DNA of 64,000 bases from Hydra vulgaris. Taxonomy: Eukaryota; Cnidaria; Hydrozoa; Anthoathecata; Hydridae. Below are positions 25,037 to 37,074 of this stretch, one piece after another; the first letter of the stretch is position 1; each line of letters starts with the position of its first letter. The DNA is taken from positions 29,511,001-29,575,000 of the forward strand of contig NC_088929.1 in NCBI RefSeq assembly GCF_038396675.1, given 5' to 3'. The notes under the pieces were generated by a model, which had not been told where the DNA came from, did no database searches, and was given only the letters and a program-made list of their open reading frames with translations. The translations under genes were made by a program, and so were the position numbers.

Positions 25037-25507
25037 TTTTATTAACGCCTCCATATTTCATTCCAAATTTTTAAACTTATTAGAATTCATACTTTAACCA
25101 AGTTTATTTATTTTGTAATGTATTTTAACTGCTCATATCTATGCGGCTAATAAATATAAATTAATAACACAATTGTCTAAAAATTTTAAACAATAAAGTA
25201 ACTTTAATGTGTTTTTCGTATTTAATTAAAAAAGATTACATTCGAAGTTACTGCTTAGTTATTATTATTTTTAGTTTTAACAGTTCTTTAAAAAAAGTCA
25301 TTACTTGTGTAGATATAATATTTTTTAATTATATATTTTAGATTATATAAAATTTAAAAAGCTAATAAGCATGAAGTATATCTATTTTAAAACTAAAAGT
25401 AATTTAGATGTTAAAAAATATTTTCTACGAGACAGTGATGTGTAAATTGCCAAACTTTAAGAAAAGTGTAAAAATCGGTGCCGGTTCAACAAATGGTCTT
25501 CATATAA

Positions 25508-25538
25508 ATTACTCACCGAGATGTTCTCGGTGAGTAAT
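25508..25538. repeat. Perfect 14-bp hairpin
   Basis: Arms ATTACTCACCGAGA and their inverse are separated by three bases. Confidence 0.9.
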
Positions 25539-25891
25539 GAAAGTCTAAACTAACCTAATATTACTGGAGAAAGCACATAAGATAAAACTTCAAAAAGAAA
25601 ATCTACACCATTAACAGAATAACTTTTCATTTTTGAAAAAGAATAAAAAGCTTTTTATGCTACATTTGCGAGCCTAACGGCTTCCGAAGGGTTTTCATTT
25701 AATTCGATTTATTCTTCAAAAAATTTATGCTCTCTCTAAGATCCGGAACTAACGTCAGTTAACACAGTTCGTAATCATGTGGTAGAATACAGCAAAATAA
25801 TTAGATTCGCTAAAGTTCATCAAATTGAATTGCACAAGAAAACAAAAAAAACAAAATATATATATATATATATTTATTTATTTATTTATAT

Positions 25892-25971
25892 TTGTTATCA
25901 CTTTGCATATTCAAAGAATAATATAAATATATATTTATATTTTTCTTTGTATATGCAAAGTGATAACAATT
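25892..25971. repeat. Hairpin with arms of about 28 bp
   Basis: TTGTTATCACTTTGCATATT and its inverse, with one or two mismatches, sit around a TA-rich loop inside the hAT remnant. Confidence 0.85.
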
Positions 25972-26082
25972 ATTAGACGATCGCATACAGATAACGATAT
26001 CTTGCAAAAATTTATTAAGGCTGAGTTTGGACAACTGTCTTTAATATTGGATTGCAATACAAGATCGAGCAACCTTCTGTTT

Positions 26083-26134
26083 CAATATTTAACTTGGTAA
26101 GATTGCATAGACAATCTTACCAAGTTAAATATTG
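26083..26134. repeat. Perfect 23-bp hairpin
   Basis: Arms starting CAATATTTAACTTGGTAAGA are exactly inverted around a six-base loop. It splits the coding remnant of the hAT transposase. Confidence 0.92.
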
Positions 26135-26889
26135 TATATAAAAATGAGTCTTCTGCAATACCTACTTAACGGTAGAGTTCCATTCAAGTCGAGGAAGAAA
26201 TAGTTACTGTGCCTTTTTTATTTAAATGTCAAGAACGTTCAATTGAATTCATCAAAAAATTTAACTTTTTTTCACTGTTTTACTGTTTTAGCACAAACAT
26301 CAGTCGAATAGTACTTTAATCCTTTAGTGCTTAGCTGCATTACTTTGGGTACTTTATTAAATAATTTAGTAAGTCTTTAAGTATAAGAAAGGAAATAGAT
26401 CGTATTATTAAACAAGGGCAATCACAAATGCAGCCAATTAGATAAGAGACGTTTTTATCAAAAATAAATAAAGAAATGGCACTTTTTGAAAATTGTAGTA
26501 CACGTAATGACTATTTAAGAAGAGCTTGTTCAATTCTAATGAACCCAACAAGTGTTGAGGCTAAGTGAACCTTTTTTTCTGAAGGATTAATAAAAAAACT
26601 TTAAACGCATTTTTGCGTTTCTAAAGTCACATTTTAAAAGTACACAAACGTAATGTACTTCTTTATTTCTGACAATACTTTTTTAGAATTATTTGACATG
26701 TTAAACTAACATGTTTTTCATCCGTGATTGGAAAAGACTTCCGGGATTAAAATCGCAACTAGAAAGTTATCAAGGGTCATATTGCGTAACCTTTTTTAGT
26801 AAGTAAATGGAACCAATGAATTTTAAGTTAACTTTAAACAAAAGTTTAACTATTTTTATGCAGGAAACTGCATAAAAATAGGTAACCTA

Positions 26890-28450
26890 AAAAGATATCA
26901 AAAACCTATAAGCTTAGTGTACACCCTCTTGGTGTTTTCTTAATTTGTTAAGACTATTACTTTTATTAAGAAAAGAAATTAAAAAATGAATTTTATTATA
27001 CGGCAATTTATAAAGTTTGTACTATAATTTTGAGATTTTCTAACCTTAGATGAATCATCCCGAGCTAATGTTGAAATAGCTGATGCAAGAAGCAAAAGTT
27101 TCCAACTCATCATGTGCTTGTGTTTTCACGTTTTTAAAGTTAGCGCTATATGGTATTAAAGTTAACTACTAAATTCCAATAAATTATTTAAAATTATTTT
27201 TTTAATGTGTCCTTATAAATTCTTTTTTTTGTTTACTCAACTGTTAGTTCGTTTTGACTTTTTTGTTGCTCGTTGAAATTAAAATGCAAGGTAACAACGA
27301 AATTGAAAAGTTCCGTAATTGTTCTTTAAAGTATTAATATAACACTTTCCTGCATTATTGGTATATCATGTCAAACGAACGTCATTAACCATTTTTATAG
27401 TTAAACACTTTACATGTTTTCTGTGTAAAAAGGCATTCAATTTGACCCATTAAACACTATACGTGTTTTTCTATTTAGCTAAAGTTTCAATAGGTTTTCC
27501 CTTCCGTGATGTTTTTGATACAAGTTGTTTATAAATCATTTGCTATTTATTAGCAGATTTTAGGTATTGCATGCTTTTAAACAACAAGTTCGCTCACTAA
27601 ATGCTTAAAGAATATTTAGTAGCAAACTTTAAAGGCAAACTTTTTTCAACTTTTACACGTACTTAAGGTTGCGCATAAGGTTTACAGTTATATATACAAA
27701 AATAAACGATATATACACTTTTGTATTATTTTTTTTTAATTTTGTCGTTGTTATTAAAGTATTCCAAAATGACCGATCGGATTTTCTCAAAGCACTGTGT
27801 AGAAGCATTTAACTAGAAAAATGTCTTTCTAAACAGTGTTGCATATATGGATAGAGAAGGTGTCGAACCTTTAATCTCTTAAATCTGAAGCAACCGCTCT
27901 ATTTAGCGCCGAAGCTACTTTATAACAGATTTTCCAAATGCATAAAGTTTTAGTCTGAAAAAAGAAACTTAACTGTTCAAAAATATTTCTAGTTGCAGAT
28001 AAATTTTTTTAGAAATCAAAACAAGAGCAAAATTTTAATATTTTATTTTGAAACAATTTGGAGGAAAGTATGTGAGTTTTATGAGCTGATAGAACTGAAG
28101 CGACTGCTCTTATGGCAGCTGTTATTTTGTTCCATCTATTTAAATGTTTTTGATTTATTTTTTTTCAAATACCTTCAACCGAGGTAGAAAAAAACCAAAT
28201 TTAAAAATTGTTTAGAACTATCAAAACCGAATAGAAAATTTTTTAGAATTATCAAAATCAACTAATGCTATACCATTATGATTACTAAGTAAGAATAATA
28301 TCTTAGAGGCTTTTGCAATAAAAAGAGATCTAGCTAAACTGAATTTCACCGTTTTCATATCTAAGAGTAATGTTTTATACCTTTATAAGAACTCTTTAAA
28401 TTATTTGAACCGTACTGTTACCTTAAATAAGTAGCACATACGATGTTATG
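26890..28450. repeat. Segmental duplication block, copy A (matches 57120-58626)
   Basis: Direct similarity to 57120-58626 runs through the intron start, the signal exon and about 1.3 kb of upstream sequence. Shared landmarks include ATGCATAAAGTTTTAGTCTG-like, GCAGATTTTAGGTAT and AGATCTAGYTAAACTGAATT tracts in the same order. The two copies differ by many substitutions and small indels, so the duplication is not recent. At 28411-28418 copy A has a single CGTACTGT, where copy B has the hAT element flanked by two. Confidence 0.85.
27045..27113 (-). CDS. Signal-peptide exon of secreted-protein gene, copy A
   Basis: This is the first coding exon. Tandem start codons give MMSWKLLLLASAISTLARDD, a classic short signal peptide with a Leu-rich core and a likely cut after TLA. 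The exon ends SSK in phase 0 with AAG|GTTAGA, a weakened donor (copy B has AAG|GTAAGA). The phase joins directly to the Cys-rich exon at 13132-13322. The product would be secreted. About 1.3 kb of upstream sequence is also conserved with copy B and presumably includes the promoter. Copy A as a whole is probably a pseudogene because its LDLa exon is broken. Confidence 0.72.
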
Positions 28451-30240
28451 CAGTTTACCGTATATTTGAAATAAACAGTTTTAGATTGCTAATTTATGCT
28501 ATTCTGAAGTTTCTTAAAAACAAATAATGAATAATGTTTGTATTTAAAGATTTTATAACCAAAGCCAATAACCATAGCCGTAGACAAGTAAATCAGGCAA
28601 AAAAAATATTTATGGATTATTTACCCCAAAAAGTAATATAAATACTTAAAGTTATAACATATAGATTTAAATCTAAGGACTTAAAGTTAAATACATGTTT
28701 TAACTTTAACAAGTTTTAGCAAGTGAAATGAAAAATTTATTTTTTTATCATGTGCGCCAACATGGCGAGATTTTATTTTTTTTGACAGAATCAACTCATT
28801 TTTGCATCACAGCATCACTCCATTTGATTTCAATACTGTTTAAAAAGAGAACTCACAAATAAATTGTTTTGCAACGATAAAACTTTAGCGTTAATAAAGA
28901 GCAGCCGTTCTTTTTAACGATGGCCTAAAACATTTTCTACTTGAAACTTTTAAATGTTGATTTTTTCATTTACTTTGATGGTTTACTTTGATCGTGTCAA
29001 CTAACAACATTGTCAGCATGTTATAGAGCACCAAAAAAACTAATTGATTGCTTCACAAAATTGCACATTTAATGAAAAGGTTTCTTCAGTCATACTTTCT
29101 TACTTTTTATGGTCAGAGCGGGCATAGAGCTTCAGACCTTACAGTTCTTATATATTTTAGAGAACTTCCTTTCAAATATAAAAGAAAAATAGACAGATTG
29201 ATAAGTATTTAACTAATAGGAATTTATAGTTGAAACGGTCTTGTCAAAGACCATTGAACTATAGTGTTAACGTTTTTTTCTAATCAATGTCGTTTATCGG
29301 AACCTCTGGATTTTGAAAACAAGACGTTCCAATAAGCCCAGAAAATAAATCATTGCGACACGACTGCCTAATATAAAAATTTTTATAAAAGAAATTTTAT
29401 TAAAAAGGCAATACTGAATTTAAAAAATTCGTTTTCAGAAATGTTTTAAAACCACACATATTGAAACGCCGTGGTTAAAGGGCTCGCGCCAGAATCAAAA
29501 GATTAGAGCTCCTATACCTGTTCTAGCCATATAAACGGCATCGGTAAAAAAGACGTGTAAACTTTCTAGTTAATTAATTGCCCTTTTACAATGTTTTGTA
29601 AAAAATTTATAATTAACAAAACCAATTTTATCGATTTGTAGATAAAAAGAAAAAGATAAATAGTAATAATTAAAATAAGATAAAAAGAATAAATTACAAC
29701 AAACAACAGCTTATTTATACTTATTACTTATTAAGTCCTCATTAATTTTATTATGTAATTAACAACTTTACTTAAAGAAGCTAGAAATCTAATGAAAAAA
29801 ATAATAAATATAGAATTTTTCGTTTTTAATTTTCAAGTGTTATTACTTTGAACGTGCGGCTTGACTCTGATTACCAGTAACAACACATGCGTAGAAAAGG
29901 AAGTAGAGGGATGACAGCCCCCACTATATTTAGTCAAAAGTAAGATCACTACCACCTCTCTCCTACAAATATCTAACTCTGGCTGCTTAGTAACCTCTTT
30001 TAACTACATGAACATCATACAAACTGAGTATTATACTGTATATTTTAAAATTGTTCAATAAGTATTTTATGTATGTTTAGTTTTAAACTAAGGATGTTAT
30101 GGTTAGAATTAGCATTCAGCTGAATTGCAATTCAGCCGAGCTCTTAGTAATTCAACTGCTGAAAAAGAGTGAATAGTTATATGTTGAGAGGTTTCAAGAA
30201 TAACTGAGCATTCTGTTGGACTGGTTCAAAACCTTGATCT
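28451..30240. other. AT-rich sequence, no gene seen
   Basis: Six frames show only short interrupted stretches. There is an imperfect hairpin near 29222-29262 (CTATAGTTCAATGG-like arms) and no recognisable repeat family. Confidence 0.45.
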
Positions 30241-30244
30241 TAAA

Positions 30245-30867
30245 CCACTAAAATGTGTGGAAGCTAGATGTCAAAAATAAAACTTACAAAGAAGATAAAT
30301 TAATTATTCGTGAAGCTAAAAACAATCCATTTATCTCCAGCAGCAACATTAAAAATTAGAGTTAAATGTAATTTCACGTACAATTAGAGGGCGTTAACTT
30401 AAAGCAAGTTTATATCCTGGGTCACTAAGAAGCTTTTATTAAAAAAGAACAACAAATAAAAGCCAGAAATTTGTAAAGAGATGGTTCCAAAATATTAGTA
30501 CGAGACAATTGGATTGGCCAGTACAATCGCCAGATTTAGTTCAAATAAAAAATTTTGGGATTAAATCAATTGCAATAAAGTAACAGACAAACCTTGAGAA
30601 AAAAAAAAAATTTTTTTTCTAAACTAGTTTTAATATAAAACATTGAATTTCCTTTTTTTTTTAATATAAAATCAAATTAACCATTTCTGTAATTATTATA
30701 TTTTTCAGTAAAATTCCCGCTGTAAACAAAGTTGTTAGTTAAATAAGAAAAATTAATAAGAACTTAATAATTTTTTTAAAGTTAAAAACAAAAAATATTA
30801 TAATTAATTGCTGCAAATGAAATGTATTTTTCTAAATCTTCATGTATTTATCACTTTTTCCACCTCT
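30245..30867 (+). mobile_element. Tc1-type transposon remnant
   Basis: Plus-strand fragments match a Tc1 transposase: KLIIREAKNNPFISSSNIK near 30297-30355, VISRTIRGRLT near 30369-30401, and LDWPVQSPDLVQIKNF near 30511-30560, the equivalent of the DWP.QSPDLNPIENLW catalytic region. The last conserved positions are changed and stops intervene. The right end CACTTTTTCCACCTCTGTA (30849-30867) has the form of a Tc1 terminal repeat. The left end was not found. Confidence 0.7.
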
Positions 30868-32576
30868 GTATATATATTTTGATAAGTACAATGTATTTAT
30901 AAAAATGATCATAGTTTTAATTGGTTTACTCAATATTAAAACACCATCAACTAGGTAAAATGAATATAAACAATGATTAGTGTTTAGCTGTGTAAATACA
31001 TTTACTTAATATAAAATCAACTTGATATAAAAATTAATGACAGTAAAAACATGTTTAGCTGCATGAATAAATTTGAGTTGAAGCAATTTATTTAACTATA
31101 ATGTCAACGCTAACATTTTAAACCATTTGTTCCTACAAAGTTCTCTTCTCCCAAAAGCATCATTTTCTCTTCCAGAAGTAAATTTTTCCCCCGAAAGGCA
31201 AGTTCTTTGATTTATAATTTTATTAAAATCAATTAACTATAATATAAACATTTTTTAAAAAGTTTTTCAACAAAGTAAAAAATATTTAAGCTAAGACATT
31301 GTTTGCAAATAAGAAAAAAAAAAAAAAAATCAACAAAAACAATCAAAGTAAGTGCAAAAAACTCCCTTGCTTAAGTATTTTTGTAAATGGCGCTTTGGAA
31401 GACATATTAAATTAAATAAAGACCAACGATAATATAATAATGATAATAAAATAATAATAATAACAATAATAAAAATAGTAATAATAATAAAAATATCAAA
31501 ACAAATAAAAAAGAATACAAAAGAAAATGGAAAAAAAAACAGCAATGGGTAAGCAACAAGTGCCTACTTTGCTTGCATTTGATAGTACAAGCAAAAATAC
31601 TTTCGATAACTGTCAACGTTTCTGTTTGTAAAAAATTTCTTTTAAACTTTTGTTTCCTAATTGATATCGAAATTTAATTGAGAGAGATTGAAATTTAATT
31701 GAGGGAGTTACAAGCTTTATGATTTTACTAACAAATGCAAAAATTTTACTTTGTTTTTGCTAAACGTTTAATATAAAAATTACAAATTTTATATATTGAC
31801 ATCTTGGTTTCTAACAAATAGTAAAATTCTTGAAAAATGCTTGATTTAAGTTTTGAAAAATGGTTAAATGGTTAAGTTTTTATCAAGAAGTTTTGATTGG
31901 AATGAATAGAATTTAAAAAATTTATGTTTCTGTTATTTTGCATAAAACCAAATTAATAAATCATGTAATATACAATTCAATATAATATAATTCAAAATAA
32001 GCTGTATAAACTTTTTTAATTTTATATTAAGTAGTGTTTTGACAATAAATATCAGGGCCCCCGACCTTGGCCTTGTTGGCCCTAAATGTAAGACTTTGTA
32101 AAATAAAGATAATGTTAATATTGTTAGCTTTCAAAATTTTGTTCAAAATTTTATTCATTTTATTTACAAACGTGTTTTTGTTTACTGAATCGATTGCATC
32201 TTGCGACAATAAATTCCAATCCCCTATTACTCTATAGCTTAGTTTCAAATAATTGTAGGAATGTCCTACAACAGTTGCACAACAACTTTATTTTATAATA
32301 GAAACATTCTCGAGCGTAACTTAACGTCAGTTAAACACGTCAGTGCACAACTTAACGTCAGTTAAACAACAATGTTTAAAATAGAAACAACTTGATTTCT
32401 GTATCAATTGTTGTACAACAATGTCGCACAAATGTTTGACAATATTTGAAAACAAATGTTGTCCAACATTTAAAACTAATAAAATACAACTGTTGAATAC
32501 CAAACATGCTTGTTAAACGTTTAATACTGAAAACAATTTTTAGCTCAGTGTTAATAAAGTATTTTAACCAATTTTT

Positions 32577-32580
<4 letters not shown>
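30868..32580. other. AT-rich sequence with AAT-rich tract
   Basis: This stretch holds an A-run at 31314-31328, an AATAAT-rich stretch at 31430-31500, and a duplicated CTTAACGTCAGTTAAAC motif (about 32320-32366) within a region rich in TTGT/ACAA inverted words (32250-32490) that may be a MITE. No gene was recognised. Confidence 0.45.

Positions 32581-32582
<2 letters not shown>

Positions 32583-32672
<90 letters not shown>
32583..32672. repeat. (TA)n microsatellite
   Basis: A pure AT array. The Tyr-Ile frame across it is not a gene. Confidence 0.95.
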
Positions 32673-32673
<1 letters not shown>

Positions 32674-32739
32674 TATATATATTCCAGAATGAATACCCAT
32701 CCAATACCAAACTTTATTGAAATAAAGCTTCAAAATTAA

Positions 32740-33230
32740 GAGATAATGAAAGTTAAAAAATAATTAAAGTTGAGGGATGGTCAGGGATAGGTGATGATCA
32801 AAGGTAAGAGATGATCAAAGTTAAGAGATAATAGACTGGGTGTATAAAAAAGAGCAATTGCTTTTACTCAGTAATTGGTCAGCTTTACGTGAATAATAAT
32901 TTCAGCAGTTTTGTTTAAGTTTTATTCACGTAAAGCTGAGCAATTACTAAGTACATTGCTTAACTCTACGTGAATAAAAATTTGTGCAAAACTGCTGAAG
33001 TTTTAATTCACGTAACTGACTAATTACTGACTAATTACTGAGTAAAAGCAATTGCTTTTTTTTATTCACCCGGCCTATTGTCTCTTATCTTTGATCATCT
33101 TTTAACTTTGATCATCTCTTACCTTTGATTATTTCTTATCTTTGATTATCTCTTAACTTTAATTATTTCTTAACTTTAATTATCTCTTAATTTGAATTAT
33201 CACTTAAATTTGATTTTACCTGGGGGTTTT
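32740..33230. mobile_element. Foldback MITE with flanking TGATCAAAGTTAAGAGA repeats
   Basis: Core 32834-33078 is almost entirely self-complementary. The left begins GACTGGGTGTATAAAAAAGA and the right, inverted, begins GGCCGGGTGAATAAAAAAAA. Both continue GCAATTGCTTTTACTCAGTA. TA dinucleotides flank both ends. Outside it, tandem copies of a unit near 18 bp (TGATCAAAGTTAAGAGA) occur on the left and inverted on the right, so the inverted symmetry extends to about 32760 and 33190. It has no coding capacity. Confidence 0.7.
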
Positions 33231-33641
33231 TTATGTCTTGATGTTCTTCATCCCTTGTTTTCATTTAAAGTAAAAGTTTAATTGGTTATTATTTTTTCTC
33301 AAACATTTACACAATCCTTTACAACCATTAAATGTTAAAATAATTTAAAATTTAATTTAAAATACACTTAATGCTCGTCAATCTAAATCTAAAAGAAAAA
33401 AAAAATTATTAGGATATTAAAAAAGATTGTTTTATAAATAAACAAACTTTAATTGCTCAAAATTAAAAAAAAATTAAGTGGCAAAGGGGAAGCAAAAAAA
33501 CAAATATTTCTAATGTAGACGTTAGCGGAGAAATAAGAAGGACTTTTTTGTAAAGTAAAGAACTCACAATGAAAAAAAAAAAGGCTTTAAATATGACAAA
33601 ATAATAATTTAATATAAGAATCAAGAAAAAAAACGCATCTT
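33231..33641. other. Spacer downstream of the SRCR pseudogene
   Basis: A/T-rich, presumably the 3' flank of the minus-strand pseudogene. A likely AATAAA-type signal could not be singled out among many A-runs. Confidence 0.4.
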
Positions 33642-34130
33642 TCAAAAGCAGTAGAGAGTACCCTCTAAAGATGTTTTTCCATCTAAACAACTATCACAAG
33701 CGTGCTGGCCAGAGAGAGTTTTAAATTTGTTCTTTGGACATGGAGTACAACCAAAATAATTCGAAATATTTGGTTCATATCCAGCTGGACATTTTTCGCA
33801 AAAATAGCCACTAAGTCGTGGTGTAGATCCTTGAGAACAAGCTTGGCAAGGTCTTGAGAGCGGAAATTCATTTAGTAGTATTTGATCTATAAACATTCCA
33901 TTATCACTGCAACAATTTTCATCTTTTGATCGGTCAACACTTTTACCAAGACTAAATTTTGGTTTGCTCTTCAATTTAGTTTGAAAGCAAAACTCTGCTG
34001 TTGCTTATTAAAATAACTTCGTTTCGGAATAAATTTGATTTTAGCGAAGTTCTACGCGCCATTTTGAACCATCTAATCGAGGAAGTAGTTCACCATTTAT
34101 TGCACCGTCTATATTCAAACAAAAAGTCGT
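33642..34130 (-). pseudogene. C-terminal part of extracellular protein with GCC2/GCC3-type Cys repeats
   Basis: This is the last segment of the decayed SRCR gene. In one frame it reads ATTFCLNIDGAINGELLPRL and DGSKWRVELR, then meets TAA and TAATAA stops (33990-34040). It continues with a Cys-rich module: CQACSQGSTPRLSGYFCEKC, PAGYEPNISNYFGCTPCP, and KNKFKTLSGQHACDSC, ending at a TGA at 33642-33644. The CxxC-PAGY...CxPCPKNxF pattern is that of GCC2/GCC3 (ephrin-receptor-like) repeats, found in secreted and surface proteins. It joins the segment above it through a frameshift near a run of six A at 34130. The function of the whole protein is unknown. Confidence 0.7.
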
Positions 34131-35075
34131 TGCTTTTTTATTACAAGATTTAATATGTATGGATTATATTGAGAACATTTTGACTGGTTTTCTGTGTACT
34201 TATTTTTTACTATGAGACCACCTTCAAACATGTATGATTTTCCTTGTAATTGATTATCCAATAAAGTTAGTTTTATATTAACTTCGTGAAAAAAATTGAG
34301 AGCTGGAGGAAAATGTATGTTTAGCTTCTTCAAAAAGAATGGACCTTGCTCATATTCAGAAATCCATTTGTTTTCCACAAGCCAATCTTTATTTGGAATA
34401 CTTAAATATGCAAACCCTTTTGTAAACTTTGCATCTGCATTGTATAAAGTTGAAAGATCAATAGTATTGTTTTCACCAGTCATTGTTGCTGGAATCAAAA
34501 AATCACCTTTTTTGATAAAACAGTTTCGACATTGACACATAGCAGTCGGAATAGTATTGATCAAAACTTCTGGATCACCACTTGGATTTTTAAGCAAATC
34601 TGTACACACTGGCTTTTCGACGCCATGATTCATGCATGTCCAATAGTTACAAGCATTTTTAATAATTATAATTTTATGATACCGAATAAGATATTGAGCT
34701 TCATATTCGTTAAAGAGTTTCTAGAGCTGATTACTAGACGAACTTTTCATCGAAGTTGAAAGTTTGTTTGCTACATCTTTACCAATCGTAGCTCTAACAT
34801 ATTTAGAATAGCTTTCCATAATTACTACTTCTTGCGTTGCTACTTCTTTAAACAAAGATATCAGTATTGAAGCAGTATTTCCTTGTTTTGCCGCAATACC
34901 AGCTGCAACTGTTCCAGATTCAGCTTCAGTATCACCTCTATGTCAACTGCTGATGTTTCACTTCCAGTTAGCCATTTATTTGGATTAAAAGCTCCCACAA
35001 TACGTAGAGCAAGAACTGCAGTTTTAGAAATCATATCACTTGCTGAAACACCTAATGCAAGTGCTATTATAAAAC
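34115..35075 (-). pseudogene. Middle region of the SRCR-type pseudogene
   Basis: It begins with a hydrophobic stretch (FIIALALGVSASDMISKTAV) and a block GAFNPNKWLTGSETSAVD. After a frameshift near 34935 it continues with GTVAAGIAAKQGNTASILIS and LFKEVATQEVVIMESYSKYV, an amphipathic helical stretch. A TAG at 34721-34723 interrupts the frame, which then resumes through KNACNYWTCMNHGVEKPVC to IPNKDWLVENKWISEYEQG and a beta-rich, Asn/Lys-rich end. Conserved Cys pairs (CQCRNC) point to an extracellular fold. I do not recognise a named domain here. Confidence 0.6.
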
Positions 35076-35123
35076 TAAATTAATCTGAAAATTTACATAT
35101 TCGAATCGAGATTTTATTTCATT

Positions 35124-35738
35124 TCAGGTTTTCATTGCGCTTTTTTTATCTGTATTTGCAGTCTGCTCATCAAATTGAGCAAGTCTGCTGAAATATTCTC
35201 CCAATTTAGTTGAGAATGTTTGACCTAAGTTAATAATATCATTTTGAATATTTTCAAAGCTTCCTTTAAGGAAGTTATAATTAAGAAGTCCTAAGTGGTT
35301 AATTTCATTATATAAGATAATATTGTTTTTCATTTCCGATTTGGAGAAATGTTTAATTTTGTTCAAAACTTTTTGAACTTTACAAAACTCTGAATAAACT
35401 GGATTTGGAGTACTGCAATTCCAACTTCGGCACTCCGCAGTGAGTTCACTGATTTCTGCTTCCACTGATTGATTAACTTCAATAGTTGAACCGTGAACTT
35501 TTATTTTTTTTACAATATTCATTTGTTTAAACGGGGAACACTGACCCCACTGAATACTTGGAACGTGTGTTTTGCATGTTTTTGAAATTTTTATTTGACA
35601 TTGAGCTAATAAACTTTCTGTTTCATTACAAACAATTGACGTCAAGTTAAAAATAGATGATTTCTGTCCAACATTTATTTTGTAATTGTAAACAGAGACG
35701 GGTATTTTAAATTCTACCTTGTATAGATGGTCACAAAC
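35124..35738 (-). pseudogene. Second SRCR domain (part) and linker
   Basis: The reading frame starts AAQVVCDHLYKVEFKIPVS and continues SIVCNETESLLAQCQI, the C-terminal half of a scavenger-receptor Cys-rich (SRCR) domain. A Cys-containing linker follows (WGQCSPFKQMN, CRSWNCSTPNPVYSEFC), then a long helical region rich in Lys, Asn and Ile ending DKKSAMKT at a TGA. The first half of this second SRCR lies in another frame upstream (ends near 35738), so a frameshift sits at about 35740. No consensus splice donor was found after 35124. Confidence 0.65.
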
Positions 35739-36120
35739 TACTTGAGCAGCTTAAAAGTTCCATCCATCGGCGCATATTGGAATGCGATCAAAAATACAAT
35801 CCCCTCACTTTTATTATTTTCTAAGCTAAACGGTGTAAACTTTAGTAACTTTAGTGCTAAGCAAATTACAGCTGCTCCCTCTGTTGGGCCACAATTGTGG
35901 TATGTTTTATGGTTGCAATGTTTAAGACTAGATTTTCCACCCATACAAATAACCCCTGCCATAAAATAATATGTTGAAACTAGTTCATTTTTCCATCCTA
36001 TTGCAAGTTTACCTGAAGGAAAGTTTAGCGTTCTGCAAACAACTTGAGCGTTTTTGTTTGTCTAGAAATCATCACATATTTGCCTACCAAATATTTCCAC
36101 AGTTGCGTAGTATCTGTTAT
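35738..36120 (-). pseudogene. First SRCR domain, conserved Trp codon replaced by TAG
   Basis: After an acceptor (TTTTCAG at 36121-36127) the frame reads NRYYATVEIFGRQICDDF, then a stop, then TNKNAQVVCRTLNFPSGKLA, ICMGGKSSLKHCNHKTYHNC and GPTEGAAVICL. This is a nearly complete SRCR domain, an extracellular ligand-binding module. The TAG at 36062-36064 occupies the position of the conserved Trp in the CDD-x-W-x3-A-VVCR motif, so a TGG to TAG change is the simplest cause. The frame then runs into a second SRCR start (NNKSEGIVFLIAFQYAPMDG) before a frameshift. This is a pseudogene or a null allele. It lies between the two LDLa gene copies on the same strand. Confidence 0.8.
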
Positions 36121-36127
36121 CTGAAAA

Positions 36128-36368
36128 CACAATAAGTTCAAAAGTTAAAAAAACTAAAATATATAAAATATTGGTTGTAAAGATACAGTATTAAACATGA
36201 TTATAATTTATCTCGAACGAGTTAATTTTATTTATTTGTTAACTTATTTAACAGTACTAATATTTAAAATATTTAAGAGTATTTTACCGATTTTTTTAAT
36301 GGAGGAAATTATAAACTTATTTAAAGGCAAAATTGTTTTATCCAAATAAAGTTTTTCAAATGACACAA

Positions 36369-36458
<90 letters not shown>

Positions 36459-37074
36459 TAACTCATTTTTATGCAGTGCTTATAGTTCGACAGGATTCCA
36501 TTCCATCATTTTTTTAATAAAGTTTAAACCAATCTGCCTCTATTTTAATTATTAGTGCTAATAATTTAAAATATGAAAATTTGACAATTTTTGTTTAACA
36601 ATCAAGTTTTGCTATTATTTGTCTAGCAGACCGCTACAATACTTTTAAGTTACGATTTGTCTTAAACTGATTACAATTGGTAACAACGTTACATTTATTT
36701 ATTTTTTTATTACGTACATTTGTTAACACATAATATAATGCATTTTTATTGTATACATTGTATAACGCGTAATGATAAATACGTTTATTTATAAATATTA
36801 TGTAGGGCCTCCTAGAGGAGGGGAGGGGGAACTAGGTACATTTTACCTAGGCACACGGACCCATGCAACCCCCAATAAAAGATTTTAGTAAAATTTTCAA
36901 TAATCATATAGAGTACTACTCCTTTGAGAAATTTAAAACAAAATCTAAAAGACTCTTATTACAAATAGAATTTATTACAACAGACTTCAAATATTTATTA
37001 TTCTAAATTTAATTCAATTTAGGAAAACAAAAACGTTGTTATTATCACTAAACTATTTTACCATAATAAACATT
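36128..37074. other. Upstream flank of SRCR pseudogene with (AC)n
   Basis: It contains a (CA)n microsatellite at 36376-36458 and a small G-run (36823-36840). Upstream exons of the SRCR gene could not be found. The rest is A/T-rich without supportable frames. Confidence 0.5.
36376..36458. repeat. (AC)n microsatellite
   Basis: A pure AC array. The Cys-Val frame on the other strand is not a gene. Confidence 0.95.

Larger units (their letters stand above)
25400..26670 (+). pseudogene. Badly decayed hAT transposase
   Basis: Plus-strand fragments in several frames fit a hAT transposase. There is a block with FIKAEFGQLSLILDCNTRSS near 26005-26070, equivalent to the TRWNS region. The dimerisation end follows near 26455-26640 (INKEMALFENCSTRNDYLRR, then NPTSVEAK). 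Stops and three inserted hairpins break it. No terminal repeats were seen. It lies in the copy A intron, upstream of its signal exon in genomic coordinates. Confidence 0.65.
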
